Made by a program: the position numbers and the translations under genes. Under the pieces are notes generated by a model, which ran no database searches, was not told the origin of the DNA, and saw only the letters and a program-made list of their open reading frames with translations. From Sphingomonadales bacterium (GTDB taxonomy: Bacteria > Pseudomonadota > Alphaproteobacteria > Sphingomonadales > Sphingomonadaceae), in assembly GCA_028871475.1 (NCBI GenBank), contig JAGWMZ010000016.1, forward strand, positions 1 to 64,000: 64,000 nucleotides of DNA, in the 5' to 3' direction. Shown piece after piece: positions 1 through 8,934 of the stretch (position 1 is the first letter of the stretch; each line of letters starts with the position of its first letter).

Positions 1-52
1 TGCGCCTGATGGGCGCCAAATGGGCGGTGACAAAGTCCGGATCGGCGCGCAT
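1..52 (-). CDS. N-terminal end of a gene leaving the window (unidentified)
   Basis: A minus-strand frame opens with ATG at 52 and stays open to the window edge, giving about 17 residues (MRADPDFVTAHLAPIRR). No good ribosome-binding site is visible upstream and the piece is too short to identify. It could be chance. Confidence 0.22.
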   Translation of the reverse strand, partial: MRADPDFVTAHLAPIRR

Positions 53-231
53 CACACGAAAAAACGGCGCTCAGTCCCGCCGTGCATCGCGTCAAAGGGA
101 ATAGGCCCCCTCATACAAGGCCTATTTCCGCAGCCTGGTAAGGTCGCTGCCGGGAATTTTTCTGGTCAGTGGGAACCTTGCCTGCCCGCTCCCCCTTTCC
201 CCATACAATCATGCATGTGGAGGGGGCCCAA

Positions 232-726
232 GTGACAGATCTGCACTTCGCCGACGCGATCGCCTTGCTCAAGGCCGACCATCGCCATCTGGACGATTTG
301 ATCGGCGAATTTGCCAGGAGCCGCTGGCCCATGCGCCGCCAGAGCGTTGCCGATCAGCTTTGCACCCTGTTGTCGATCCATCTCACGCTCGAGGAGGAAA
401 TTTTCTTTCCGGCGCTGCGTGGGCGCGTCGCCGAGGATATGCTGGAAACGTTGCGCGTGCAGGATGACGGTACACGAAGCCTGATCCGCCAGATCGAAGC
501 GATGAACCCGCGTGACGAAGCCTATGGTCTGAAGGTCAAGGCACTGGTAGACAAGATCCGGCGGCACATCTTGCTGCGCGAAGGATTTGTCCATGGTCTT
601 TTTGCCTGCTGTCGGCGGGCGGGCGTGGATCTTGTCACCTTGCGTGATGCCATGAACGAAAGACGCCGTATCCTGCTCTCACAAGGTGGTTTTGCGGCTC
701 GTTCGCATGGGGCGGTGGCCATGTGA
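232..726 (+). CDS. Hemerythrin-like HHE-domain protein
   Basis: Cytosolic four-helix protein of about 164 residues that probably carries a di-iron or oxygen/NO-sensing centre. Seen: an early KADHRHLDDLI segment, a second helix with IHLTLEEEIFFPAL, and a later RRHILLREGFVHGLF, which place His and Glu residues as in the hemerythrin HHE cation-binding family. The start is taken as GTG at 232 because a GGAGGGGG ribosome-binding site lies just upstream; ATG at 211 or GTG at 169 would only add a non-conserved leader. It stands alone ahead of the metallopeptidase gene. Family known, substrate or signal not inferable from sequence. Confidence 0.72.
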   Translation: MTDLHFADAIALLKADHRHLDDLIGEFARSRWPMRRQSVADQLCTLLSIHLTLEEEIFFPALRGRVAEDMLETLRVQDDGTRSLIRQIEAMNPRDEAYGLKVKALVDKIRRHILLREGFVHGLFACCRRAGVDLVTLRDAMNERRRILLSQGGFAARSHGAVAM

Positions 727-784
727 TGGATCGAAGCGGTCTCCCGTGCATGGGGCGGTTGAAGCTGGGAATACGAGAGGCACG

Positions 785-1903
785 ATGCAGATCTTTCAAT
801 GCCAGTCTTGCAGGCAGATGCTCTATTTCGAGAATATGGCCTGCCTGTCTTGTGGCCACCAACTGGGTTATCTGCCCGATATTGGCGTGCTCAGCGCCGT
901 TGAAGCCGACGGCAGCAATTGGGTGGCGCTTGCCAATCCTGCCATGCCTTATCGTTTCTGCGCCAATTGGGAGGAAACGGCATGCAACTGGATGGTCGAG
1001 GCGGATGGTGCGGAGCGCTATTGCATCGCGTGCCAGCACAACCGTACCATACCCGATCTTTCCTTGCCGGAAAACCGCACCGACTGGCAAAAGGTTGAGG
1101 AGGCGAAACGGCGCCTGTTCTATGGGCTGATCAAACTGCGGCTACCGATGCCAACGCTGGCCCAGGGCGCGCCCGAGCCGCTGGTGTTTGACTTTCTGGC
1201 GGAAGCGCCGGGGCATAAGCCGGTACTGACGGGGCATGACAATGGCATGATCACCATTGCCCTGAAGGAGGCCAATGACGCCAAACGCGAAGCCGCGCGC
1301 CTGTCGCTGGGCGAGGGCTATCGCACCTTGCTGGGCCATTTCCGTCATGAGGTCGGGCATTATTATTGGGACATGCTGGTGCGCGATGACCCCGAGGAAC
1401 TGGAGCCCTGCCGCGCCCTGTTCGGCGATGACCGGCAGGATTACAGCGAGGCTGTGCAGCGGCATTACAATGATGGCCCCACTGCGGGTTGGCAGCAGTC
1501 CTATGTCAGTGCCTATGCCACCATGCACCCGTGGGAGGACTGGGCCGAGACCTGGGCCCATTACATGCATATCATCGACACGCTGGAGATGGGCGGGGCC
1601 TTTGGCATCAGTATCGCCCCTGAGATCGGCGCAAGGCGGGATCTGGGCACGGCCATAGCGTTCAATCCTTATCGGCCCGTACCGATGGAAAGACTGATCG
1701 AGGCGTGGCTGCCGCTTACCTATGCGGTCAACTGCCTCAATCGCTCGATGGGGCAACCGGATCTCTATCCTTTCGTTCTGCCCCGGCCGGTCATCGACAA
1801 GATGGCCTATATCCACAGGCTTATCCACCGCCACGCCGAGGGGCAGCCGCCGCCCCATATGCAGGAAGCGGAATGTCATGCGCCCGATCTCGCCGAGCCG
1901 TAA
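785..1903 (+). CDS. Putative zinc-binding metallopeptidase with N-terminal zinc ribbon
   Basis: About 372 residues with no signal peptide. The N-terminus has a rubredoxin/zinc-ribbon-like pair of CxxC motifs (CQSC near residue 5, CLSC near 21), and a further Cys cluster ends with CIAC. A zincin motif HEVGHYYW starts at about residue 188, and a downstream EDWAETWAHYMH helix probably supplies the third ligand. This matches the family often annotated as putative zinc-binding peptidase (DUF2248-like). ATG at 785 was chosen because the Cys-rich domain begins there; the longer open frame from 686 overlaps the previous gene. The protein substrate is unknown. Confidence 0.75.
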   Translation: MQIFQCQSCRQMLYFENMACLSCGHQLGYLPDIGVLSAVEADGSNWVALANPAMPYRFCANWEETACNWMVEADGAERYCIACQHNRTIPDLSLPENRTDWQKVEEAKRRLFYGLIKLRLPMPTLAQGAPEPLVFDFLAEAPGHKPVLTGHDNGMITIALKEANDAKREAARLSLGEGYRTLLGHFRHEVGHYYWDMLVRDDPEELEPCRALFGDDRQDYSEAVQRHYNDGPTAGWQQSYVSAYATMHPWEDWAETWAHYMHIIDTLEMGGAFGISIAPEIGARRDLGTAIAFNPYRPVPMERLIEAWLPLTYAVNCLNRSMGQPDLYPFVLPRPVIDKMAYIHRLIHRHAEGQPPPHMQEAECHAPDLAEP

Positions 1904-1996
1904 CCCATTCAGGAAACGCCCTGCCAGCAACGCCTGGGCGCCATTCCCTGCAAGCGTCACGCCGGTCTGAACGATGGCGGCAGGCAGATCGCCTGC

Positions 1997-2251
1997 TCAG
2001 GCGAAGGGATTGCGCACGGACGGCAGGGGTGCGGGATCCGGAGCGGCGCTGTCCCCCCGGGCGATGGCTGCGGCAAGGCCTTCGCGCGCCTGTGAAAGCA
2101 CGTCGATCAGATGGTCAAGGCTGGCCCGCGAGCCTTCGTCAGCCCGCAATGTCAGCTTTCCATAGATAGCCAGTTGCGTCTCGTCACTTTCCACCGTCAG
2201 ATCGGCAAAGCTGATGGCTTGAGGGTCGGCAAAAGCATTGAATTCAGCCAT
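1997..2251 (-). CDS. Small hypothetical protein coupled to the nuclease gene
   Basis: 84 residues, acidic, with no membrane segment and no recognised motif; it ends with a Pro-rich tail. Its ATG overlaps the stop codon of the upstream nuclease gene by one base (TGATG), so translation is probably coupled. That position suggests a partner or immunity-like role, but nothing in the sequence proves it. I do not recognise a family. Confidence 0.55.
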   Translation of the reverse strand: MAEFNAFADPQAISFADLTVESDETQLAIYGKLTLRADEGSRASLDHLIDVLSQAREGLAAAIARGDSAAPDPAPLPSVRNPFA

Positions 2252-3072
2252 CAGTCGACCTCCAGCCTCGCAGTATCATGGATCCGGGGAAAGGGCATGA
2301 TCCCCGTCCTTTCGGCAAATTCGCCCAGCGACAATGTCTGGATTGTGCCAGAATCATCATTGGGGGCCAAGAACACAACGCCCCCCTTGCCCGGCACCAT
2401 GGCCGCCTTCCAGAAGGACGTCGGCACCATCACACGGCCATCGGGCGTGGTGTTGATCCGCTCGCCCTGAAACAGGACGCCGGTGACGACCCATAGATCG
2501 CCTTGCGCCATGGCATAATCGCGCAGGCGGCTTTCGAGATCCGCCCAAGGCCCGCGATTGAGTTCGGAGTTCTGCGGGGCAATGTTGGCAAGGGAAAAAC
2601 TTTCACGCTGGGCCTCATGCCCCGGCATGTCGCCCGAGGGCGAGAGGTGCCCGCGATCAAAACCCGAGCGGCGATAGTCGATGAGTTCGCCGCGGCTTTC
2701 GGGGTTGAGTGAGGGTTCAGGAAAAAAGGCGCTGGTCCGTTCGGTCGCGCGCGCCAACTCGATGCGGCGCGCGGTCAGATGCTCGGCCGACCACAGGGGG
2801 GTGCGCGTGATCGCCGAACTGGCCGAGGCATAGCCCTGATAGCAGACCAGCGTCAGGCCGCTGGCCATTTTGTCCGGCAAGTGCGGCTGGGCGCCTTGAT
2901 AGAGGTTTCGTCCACAGGCTGCCTGAGAGGCAGCGACGGGCTCGATATCGGGCACAGGCAGGAGGGAAGGCCCGGCGGCGGGGCCGGCAGCCTGCTGGTG
3001 CCATGCCACCCAGGCCAGCACGGCCAACAAAATAAGCAGCAGGATCAATGGCAGTCGAAAACGCCCGGGCAT
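2251..3072 (-). CDS. Membrane-anchored DNA/RNA non-specific endonuclease (NucA/EndoG type)
   Basis: 273 residues. An N-terminal hydrophobic stretch (about residues 7-25, LPLILLLILLAVLAWVAW) acts as signal or anchor, so the catalytic domain should lie in the periplasm. The beta-beta-alpha-metal nuclease signature is clear: SGFDRGHLSPSGDM contains the DRGH His general base, and NIAPQNSELNRGPW supplies the Mg-binding Asn and the following helix. Known family role is sugar-non-specific cleavage of DNA and RNA, used for nucleotide scavenging or defence. The next gene is coupled by a one-base overlap. Family assignment is firm; physiological role is inferred. Confidence 0.85.
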   Translation of the reverse strand: MPGRFRLPLILLLILLAVLAWVAWHQQAAGPAAGPSLLPVPDIEPVAASQAACGRNLYQGAQPHLPDKMASGLTLVCYQGYASASSAITRTPLWSAEHLTARRIELARATERTSAFFPEPSLNPESRGELIDYRRSGFDRGHLSPSGDMPGHEAQRESFSLANIAPQNSELNRGPWADLESRLRDYAMAQGDLWVVTGVLFQGERINTTPDGRVMVPTSFWKAAMVPGKGGVVFLAPNDDSGTIQTLSLGEFAERTGIMPFPRIHDTARLEVD

Positions 3073-3177
3073 GTCAGGTCCTTGTGGTCATGCCTGATCA
3101 GCGCTTGATTAAAGCTTGGCCATGGCGCGCTGGCCATGCCCGATTTGGCCGCGCGTCGCCAGTAGGCCCCTGCCGTT

Positions 3178-3933
3178 TCACATGATGCCGATCAGCGTGC
3201 CCAGCCCCATCGCGACCATCATGACATTCTCGACCAGTGAGACAAAACCAAGCGGCACATTGCTCGAGCCCCCGACACAGGCGCATTTGAGTTCGCGCCG
3301 GTCGATATATACGGCCTTGATCACCGATACCGCGCCCACCGTGCCAATGAACAGCGACACCGGGATCGACAGCCATGGCGCCACACCGCCCATCATCAAC
3401 ACGCCCGCCAGCGCCTCGGCAAAGGGGTAGATCGTGGCATAGGGCACCCACCGCCGCGCCAGCAGGTCATAGTTGAGGAACATGGTCGAAAAGCGCTCGA
3501 TATCCTGCAGTTTCAGGATCGCCAGAACGCACATGCTGATGGCGATGAACATGCGCAGGGCCAGCAGCGAGACGATATGACCGCTGGCGGCCTGACTTGC
3601 CATCAGCGCCATCAGCGCGGTGACGGAAAACAGTGCCACGATCGGCCGATAGCTCGTTGCGCCCGGTTGGGGCACGGGCAGGCCAAGATGGGCCCGCAGC
3701 GCGTCATAGCCGCCAATCCGCTCGCCATTGATGAAGATCTGCGGTGTGGTGGCCACGCCCTGCGCCTGCTTGAAGGCGTCCGTCTCCTCGCGGCTGCGCA
3801 AGGGGCGGTCTTCGACGACAAAGCCTTTGCTGCGCAAAAGATGGAGCGCCTTGAGCCCATATGGGCAGGTGTGGCTGGACATGACCATGCGATGGATCAC
3901 GGCATGGGGGGCGGATGAGGATGGGCTGTTCAT
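3178..3933 (-). CDS. Glutaredoxin-MauE fusion membrane protein
   Basis: About 251 residues. Residues 10-85 form a glutaredoxin-like domain with the active-site motif CPYG (23-26), the TTPQIFING cis-Pro loop and the IGGYDAL signature. Residues about 95-251 have four hydrophobic segments and resemble the MauE/DoxX-type membrane family; a CAC motif (Cys217, Cys219) sits at a membrane edge. Such fusions are thought to shuttle thiol electrons across the inner membrane, but the partner is not known. The start at 3933 (MNSPSSS) is preferred over 3984 because the longer form would run through the mer-type promoter. It is divergent from the MerR gene, which probably controls it. Confidence 0.75.
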   Translation of the reverse strand: MNSPSSSAPHAVIHRMVMSSHTCPYGLKALHLLRSKGFVVEDRPLRSREETDAFKQAQGVATTPQIFINGERIGGYDALRAHLGLPVPQPGATSYRPIVALFSVTALMALMASQAASGHIVSLLALRMFIAISMCVLAILKLQDIERFSTMFLNYDLLARRWVPYATIYPFAEALAGVLMMGGVAPWLSIPVSLFIGTVGAVSVIKAVYIDRRELKCACVGGSSNVPLGFVSLVENVMMVAMGLGTLIGIM

Positions 3934-3965
3934 GGGGCACCGGCTTGTTTCTTCCTGGGGGTTCT

Positions 3966-3997
3966 CATATAGGGTCCGTACCATGGTCCGGAGTCAA
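3966..3997 (-). promoter_or_regulatory. MerR-type promoter/operator for the glutaredoxin-MauE gene
   Basis: On the minus strand a -35 box TTGACT (3997-3992) is followed by a 19-bp spacer and CTATAT/TATATG as the -10 box. The long spacer carries a near-perfect dyad, CCGTACCATGGTCCGG on the plus strand (3976-3991), matching 14 of 16 positions. Stretched 19-20 bp spacers with a central dyad are the hallmark of promoters activated by MerR-family proteins. The TTGACTCC start also resembles mercury-operon promoters. Confidence 0.8.
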
Positions 3998-4001
3998 GGG
4001 A

Positions 4002-4409
4002 ATGGCTGATATGACGATTGCCCGGCTGGCGCAGGCTGCCGGGGTTGGGGTGGAGACGGTGCGCTATTATCAGCGGCGCGGGCTGATGCCTCAGCCCGCG
4101 CGTCCCATGAACGGCGGATCGGGCGGCGGTGTGCGACGCTATGATCAGGGCGATGCGCGGCGGTTGCGCTTCATCCGCAGTGCGCAGGCGGCAGGCTTTA
4201 CACTGGAGGAAATTTCCCGCCTGCTGGAATTTGACGCGGTGGGAGACAGGGCGCAGGTGCGCTCGCTGGCCCGGCAAAGGGTGATGGCGCTGGAGGTGAA
4301 GATCGCCGAGCTGACCATGGCGCGCGATGCCTTGACGGGCCTGGCCAATGCCTGTGAGGGCAGCGGACCAGGCGCTTGCCCGATCCTGCTGGCCTTTGAG
4401 GAAAACTGA
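4002..4409 (+). CDS. MerR-family transcriptional regulator
   Basis: About 135 residues. The N-terminal winged helix-turn-helix is typical (TIARLAQAAGVGVETVRYY, then RYDQGDARRLRFIRSAQAAG), followed by a dimerisation helix. The C-terminal metal-binding loop keeps two cysteines, Cys118 and Cys126 (ACEGSGPGACPIL), like two of the three mercury ligands of MerR. The residue matching MerR Cys82 is not a Cys (local sequence DRAQV). The effector may therefore differ from mercury or be bound differently. Its ATG at 4002 (alternative 4011) lies against the operator, so autoregulation is likely. No merA, merT or merP is nearby. Confidence 0.85.
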   Translation: MADMTIARLAQAAGVGVETVRYYQRRGLMPQPARPMNGGSGGGVRRYDQGDARRLRFIRSAQAAGFTLEEISRLLEFDAVGDRAQVRSLARQRVMALEVKIAELTMARDALTGLANACEGSGPGACPILLAFEEN

Positions 4410-4412
4410 CCG

Positions 4413-5726
4413 TTACCGCGCCGGCATGACGATACCGGTGCAGGCACCAAAGCCGATGCTGCGATAGCCCGGCGCGTTGGCGCTGGCGTGCAGGATGATT
4501 TCGTCACCATCCTCAAGGAAGCTGCGCGTCTCGCCGGAGGGCAGGTCGATCTTTTGGGCGCCGCCGTGGGACAGTTCGAGCAGGCTGCCCAGACTGTCAG
4601 GCGAAGGGCCGGACAAGGTGCCCGTGCCCAGCAGATCACCCGGACGCAGATTGCACCCATTGCTAGCGTGATGGGTGATCATTTGCGCAATCGTCCAGTA
4701 CATGGCCTTGGCGCTGTTGCTTTTGCTGACGGTGATGGCCGGCAGGCCGGCCTTGCGCATCGCCTGCGTTAACAGGTCGACCTCCAGATCAAGAGCGAGC
4801 GCCCCGGCCTGTTGATCAAGCGGATCACCAAGATAGGCAAGCGGTGCGGGATCGTCCTGCCCGCGCGGCGGCTGCGCGGCACGAAAGGGGGCGAGCGCTT
4901 CGGCGGTCACCACCCATGGCGAGATGGAGGTGAGGAAACTCTTGCCCAGAAAGGGTCCGAGCGGTTGATATTCCCAGGCCTGTATGTCGCGCGCGGACCA
5001 GTCGTTAAGGAGACAGATGCCCGCCACGCGGTCCCAGGCCTGCCCGATGGGGACAACAGAACAAAGCTCGTTTTCGCCCGAGATCCATACCCCCAGTTCC
5101 AGCTCGTAATCCAGCCTTTGGCATGGGGCGTGGACGGGCGCATCGAGCCCAGCTGAACGGATTTGTCCATGGGGCCGCGTTACCGGCGTTCCGGACAGGC
5201 AGACACTGCTGGCCCGCCCGTGATAGCCGATGGGGATATGTTTGTAGTTGGGCATCAACGGGTTGTCGGGTCGGAACAGGGCGCCGACATTGTTGGCATG
5301 ATGGATGCCGACATAGAAATCGGTGTAATCGCCAATGCGCGCCGGCAGGTGAAGGGTGCAGGCGGTCGCCGGATGGAGGTGTGGCTCCACGTCGGGGCGA
5401 TGACGATCATCGCTCAGCAAGCCAAAGGCAAGGTGGCGCAAGTGGCGGCGATGGGACGGATTGAGGGCGAAAAGCGCGTTGAGATCGCGCTGCGCCAGCG
5501 CATCACGTGTGCCTTGTTCCAGCGCGTTCAGCAGGCCAGCGGCAGCAATACCGGCAAGGTCGAGAATATGGCCGCCAATCGCCATGCCGGGGCGTGGGGG
5601 CGAGGTACCATGGGAAAACACCCCCAGCGGCAGGTTCTGCACCGGAAACTCGCCATGGTCGTCAGCCCCCGGCACCCAGCTTGTGGCCAGCGGGTCATGG
5701 GTATGGTCGACAGCGGGCAGGCTCAT
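4413..5726 (-). CDS. fahA: Fumarylacetoacetase
   Basis: Last step of tyrosine degradation: hydrolysis of fumarylacetoacetate to fumarate and acetoacetate in the cytosol. The 437-residue protein has the family's usual length, with DYTDFYVGIHHANNVG (catalytic Asp/His region), a metal-binding Glu in ELELGVWI, and NDWSARDIQAWEYQPLGPF with the catalytic Lys following in LGKSF. The start is ATG 5726 ([12 protein letters not shown]), which overlaps the stop of the upstream VOC gene by four bases (ATGA); the longer frame is a shadow. It is the third gene of an operon with hpd and the VOC gene, and its end lies 3 bp from the MerR gene's end. Confidence 0.93.
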   Translation of the reverse strand: MSLPAVDHTHDPLATSWVPGADDHGEFPVQNLPLGVFSHGTSPPRPGMAIGGHILDLAGIAAAGLLNALEQGTRDALAQRDLNALFALNPSHRRHLRHLAFGLLSDDRHRPDVEPHLHPATACTLHLPARIGDYTDFYVGIHHANNVGALFRPDNPLMPNYKHIPIGYHGRASSVCLSGTPVTRPHGQIRSAGLDAPVHAPCQRLDYELELGVWISGENELCSVVPIGQAWDRVAGICLLNDWSARDIQAWEYQPLGPFLGKSFLTSISPWVVTAEALAPFRAAQPPRGQDDPAPLAYLGDPLDQQAGALALDLEVDLLTQAMRKAGLPAITVSKSNSAKAMYWTIAQMITHHASNGCNLRPGDLLGTGTLSGPSPDSLGSLLELSHGGAQKIDLPSGETRSFLEDGDEIILHASANAPGYRSIGFGACTGIVMPAR

Positions 5727-6265
5727 GCCGCCGGGTCCTTGTGAAGCCAGGCGGCCTGACGCGGTGCGCGCTTTGTCTTGCTCCATTCCTCCAGCATCAC
5801 CGGGGCCAGTTCCCTGAGCTGCCTGCATTGATCGGGCGTGCCGATGTTGCAGGCCAGTTCCAGCCGGTGGCCGTTGGGATCGAAGAAATAGATCGAGCGG
5901 AAGATGCCGTGATAGGTCGGGCCCAGAACGTCAATACCCTGCGCCTCGATATGCGCCTTGGCTGCCAAAAGCGCGGCTTCGTCGGCCAGTTCGAAAGCGA
6001 TATGCTGGACCCATTCGGGCGTGTTGGGATCGCGCCGCATCTCCGGCTGCTGGGGCAGTTCGAAGAAGGCCAGCACATTGCCCCCGCCGCAATCGAGAAA
6101 GACGTGCATATAGGGGTCATAGGCGCCGGTCGAAGGCACATGGTCCTCGGCAAAGGCGGTCGTATAGGTCATGCCCAGCACACGGGCATACCAGTCGACC
6201 GTCTCCTTCGCGTCGCGGCAGCGATAGGCGACATGGTGGATGCGCTGAAGGGCGGGAGCACTCAT
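5723..6265 (-). CDS. VOC-family (glyoxalase-fold) protein in the tyrosine operon
   Basis: 180 residues forming one vicinal-oxygen-chelate unit: a first strand with [12 protein letters not shown] (metal His), a middle WVQHIAFEL, and late [11 protein letters not shown] (metal Glu). It is a single-module VOC metalloenzyme, so it is neither HppD nor the cupin homogentisate dioxygenase. ATGA overlaps on both sides (hpd upstream, fahA downstream) show strict co-expression with tyrosine breakdown. It may act on a pathway intermediate or a by-product, but no reaction can be assigned from sequence. Confidence 0.8.
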   Translation of the reverse strand: MSAPALQRIHHVAYRCRDAKETVDWYARVLGMTYTTAFAEDHVPSTGAYDPYMHVFLDCGGGNVLAFFELPQQPEMRRDPNTPEWVQHIAFELADEAALLAAKAHIEAQGIDVLGPTYHGIFRSIYFFDPNGHRLELACNIGTPDQCRQLRELAPVMLEEWSKTKRAPRQAAWLHKDPAA

Positions 6266-7353
6266 GACGCGGTCTCCTGGGTTTGCAGCACGCCGCGGCG
6301 GACCTGGTCGCGTTCGATGCTTTCGAAGAGGGCCTTGAAATTGCCCTCGCCAAAGCCTTCGTCACGTTTGCGCTGGATGAATTCGAAAAAGACCGGCCCG
6401 ATGCGTGGTTCGGCAAAAATCTGCAGCAGCAGGCGCGGATCGCCCTGCTGGGTGGAGCCATCGATCAGGATGCCGCGCCTTTGCAATTCGCCCACCGGTT
6501 CGCCATGGCCGGGCAGGCGGCTGTCGAGCATCTCGTAATAGGTTGCGGGCGGGGCGGTCATGAAAGGCGTGCCCAGCGCGGCCAGCTTGTCATAGGCCGC
6601 GATCAGATCATCACAGGCCAGGGCGATATGCTGAATGCCTTCGCCATTGTAGGCGCGCAGGAATTCCTCGATCTGGCCACCGCCGGATTTGGCTTCCTCA
6701 TTGAGCGGGATGCGGATTTTGCCGTCCGGGGCAGTCATGGCACGGCTGGTGAGGCCGGTGTATTCGCCCTTGATGTCGAAATAGCGGATCTCGCGGAAGC
6801 CGAAGATGCGCTCGTAGAAGCTGGCCCAATGGGCCATGCGCCCGCCATAGACATTGTGGGTGAGGTGGTCGATCGTGTGGAAACCGGCCCCCTTGGGGTT
6901 GCGGTCGACACCGGACAGCCAGTTGAAATCGATGTCGAAAATCGAGAGATCATCGCCATAGCGGTCGATGAGATAGATGATCGAACCGCCAATGCCGCGC
7001 AGCGCGGGCAGGCGCAGTTCCATAGGGCCGGTGGGCACTTCGACAGGTTCCGCGCCGCGCTCCAGGGCAATGGCATAGGCGCTGGCGGCATCGTGCACGC
7101 GCCAGCCCATGCCACAGGCGCTGGGCCCATGTTCGGCGGCGAAATAGGCGGCGGGGCTGCGTGCTTCGTAATTGGCGACAAGATTGATGCCGCCCTGCCG
7201 CCAGAGCTGAACGTCCTTGGAACGGTGGTTGGCGACATGGGAAAAGCCCATGGCCGCAAAGTTGTCCTCCAGAAGCCCTTTTTCCGGCGCGGAAAATTCG
7301 ACGAATTCAAAACCGTCGAGGCCGAGGGGGTTGTCGAAAGGATCTGGCATCAT
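6262..7353 (-). CDS. hpd: 4-hydroxyphenylpyruvate dioxygenase
   Basis: Fe(II) enzyme converting 4-hydroxyphenylpyruvate to homogentisate. The 363 residues are of normal length. Visible iron ligands are His in [12 protein letters not shown], His in [11 protein letters not shown] and Glu in [11 protein letters not shown]; the C-terminal [18 protein letters not shown] helix that gates the active site is intact. First gene of the operon hpd-VOC-fahA, with ATGA coupling to the VOC gene. The divergent Lrp-type gene across a 169-bp gap is the obvious candidate regulator. Start at 7353 (MMPDP); the second Met is equally possible. Confidence 0.95.
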   Translation of the reverse strand: MMPDPFDNPLGLDGFEFVEFSAPEKGLLEDNFAAMGFSHVANHRSKDVQLWRQGGINLVANYEARSPAAYFAAEHGPSACGMGWRVHDAASAYAIALERGAEPVEVPTGPMELRLPALRGIGGSIIYLIDRYGDDLSIFDIDFNWLSGVDRNPKGAGFHTIDHLTHNVYGGRMAHWASFYERIFGFREIRYFDIKGEYTGLTSRAMTAPDGKIRIPLNEEAKSGGGQIEEFLRAYNGEGIQHIALACDDLIAAYDKLAALGTPFMTAPPATYYEMLDSRLPGHGEPVGELQRRGILIDGSTQQGDPRLLLQIFAEPRIGPVFFEFIQRKRDEGFGEGNFKALFESIERDQVRRGVLQTQETAS

Positions 7354-7522
7354 GCTCTCCCGAGGGCAGGATATCGGCGCCTGGCGCGCTTCATGTGAGA
7401 GGCGATTTTAGGCTTAAACAGTTGCAAAGTCCGTGCGAAGATGGTTCTATGCGAGACTAATATGCAAAACTGTTGTATATTTGATTGGTATTGCGCAAAA
7501 TATGTGCTCAGGAGATTGCCCT

Positions 7523-7993
7523 ATGCCACTCGATCGTTTTGATCTGCATATCCTGCACCTGCTGCAGGAGCAGGGCGACATGGGCCCCAGCGACATGAGC
7601 GCTCAGGTCAACCTTTCCACCTCGCAATGTTCGCGCCGCATGCAGCAATTGCGCAAGGATGGCTTTATCCACGCCATCCGCGCCGTGCTGGACGAGACCA
7701 AGCTCCACATCGGCATCAGCGCCTATGTGATGCTGACGATGACATCGCATGACCCCAAGGCGGCAGAGGATTTCCGCTCGGCGGTCTGCGCTCTCGACGA
7801 GGTGCAGGAGTGCCAGATGCTGACAGGGTCGCCCGATATGATCCTGAAGGTGGCCACGCGAGATTTGGCCAGCCTGAACGACCTGCTGACCCGTCATATT
7901 CTTGCCGCGCCCGAGGTTGCAACGGCGCGAACCAGCATCATCCTGCGCGATGTGAAGAGCACCACCAGCCTGCCGCTGTCCTTCGCCGGATAA
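7523..7993 (+). CDS. Lrp/AsnC-family transcriptional regulator
   Basis: 156 residues: an N-terminal winged helix (DRFDLHILHLLQEQGDMG, then NLSTSQCSRRMQQLRKDGFI) and a C-terminal RAM ligand-binding domain (AYVMLTM, LTGSPDMILKV). ATG 7523 is chosen because AGGAG lies 9 bases upstream and the HTH starts right after it. Placed between the hpd operon (divergent) and phhA-phhB (same strand), it probably senses an aromatic amino acid and controls both, as Lrp-type regulators do for hpd and phh genes elsewhere. The AT-rich upstream region (7420-7510) contains TTGCGCAA and several TTTGCAT-like stretches that could be its sites; no clean operator could be defined. Confidence 0.88.
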   Translation: MPLDRFDLHILHLLQEQGDMGPSDMSAQVNLSTSQCSRRMQQLRKDGFIHAIRAVLDETKLHIGISAYVMLTMTSHDPKAAEDFRSAVCALDEVQECQMLTGSPDMILKVATRDLASLNDLLTRHILAAPEVATARTSIILRDVKSTTSLPLSFAG

Positions 7994-8067
7994 GCTGCCG
8001 CGCCCGCCCATTGACGAGAGCGGAAAGCTGCTTACATCAAGGTCAATAACCACAAGGATGCCGCAGC

Positions 8068-8934
8068 ATGGCCGCCACACATACGCTCGTCCGCCCCGCC
8101 GGCACGGGTGAGGATTGGACGGTCCCGCAGAACTGGTCGGCCTACACCGATCAGGAGCATGCCACATGGGACCAGCTCTTTGAGCGGCAAACGCGGATGC
8201 TGTCCGGGCGTGCGGCGCCTGAGTTTCTCGAAGGGCTCGACATTTTGCGCCTGTCGCATCCGGGCATCCCTGATTTTGAGGAACTGTCCGAAAGGCTGAT
8301 GCAGGCGACCGGCTGGCAGGTGGTGGCTGTGCCCGGCCTTGTGCCGGACGATGTGTTCTTTGACCATCTGGCCAATCGCCGCTTCGTCGCTGGCAATTTC
8401 ATCCGCCGCCCCGACCAGCTCGATTATCTCTCCGAACCCGATGTGTTCCATGACGTGTTCGGCCATGTCCCCCTGCTGGCCAATCCGGTCTTTGCCGATT
8501 TCATGCAGGCCTATGGCAAGGGTGGGCAGCGCGCCGGCAGTCTTGGCGCGATCCAGCGGCTGGCGCGATTTTATTGGTACACTGTCGAGTTCGGCCTGGT
8601 GAAAAGCGGCGATGGATTGCGGCTGTATGGTGCGGGCATTGTCTCATCACGCGGGGAATCGCTTTTCGCGCTGGACGATCCCTCGCCCAACCGGGTGATG
8701 TTCGATCTGCGCCGCCTGATGCGCACCGACTATCGCATCGACGATTACCAGCAGACCTATTTCGTCATCGAGAGCTTCGAGGCGCTGCTCAAATCCGCGT
8801 TGGAGACCGATTTCGCGCCGCTTTACGAAGAGCTGGCCGGCACAGCCGATATCGCTCCCGACGGGGTCATCCCCTCCGACGAGATCATCACCCACGGCAC
8901 GCAGGCCTATGCCTTGAGCAGGAAAGCATCATGA
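8068..8934 (+). CDS. phhA: Phenylalanine 4-monooxygenase
   Basis: Tetrahydrobiopterin-dependent hydroxylation of phenylalanine to tyrosine in the cytosol. 288 residues, the length of the single-domain bacterial enzymes. The iron site is clear: EPDVFHDVFGHVP gives the two His ligands and WYTVEFGL the Glu. The stop overlaps the start of phhB by four bases (ATGA), so the hydroxylase and the pterin-recycling enzyme are made together. A tyrosine aminotransferase, needed to reach hydroxyphenylpyruvate, is not in the window. Confidence 0.95.
   Translation: MAATHTLVRPAGTGEDWTVPQNWSAYTDQEHATWDQLFERQTRMLSGRAAPEFLEGLDILRLSHPGIPDFEELSERLMQATGWQVVAVPGLVPDDVFFDHLANRRFVAGNFIRRPDQLDYLSEPDVFHDVFGHVPLLANPVFADFMQAYGKGGQRAGSLGAIQRLARFYWYTVEFGLVKSGDGLRLYGAGIVSSRGESLFALDDPSPNRVMFDLRRLMRTDYRIDDYQQTYFVIESFEALLKSALETDFAPLYEELAGTADIAPDGVIPSDEIITHGTQAYALSRKAS

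Noticed and set aside
5723..6265. VOC protein as a replacement homogentisate dioxygenase
   Set aside because: Homogentisate dioxygenase is a cupin enzyme about 430 residues long; a single VOC module gives no support for that reaction.
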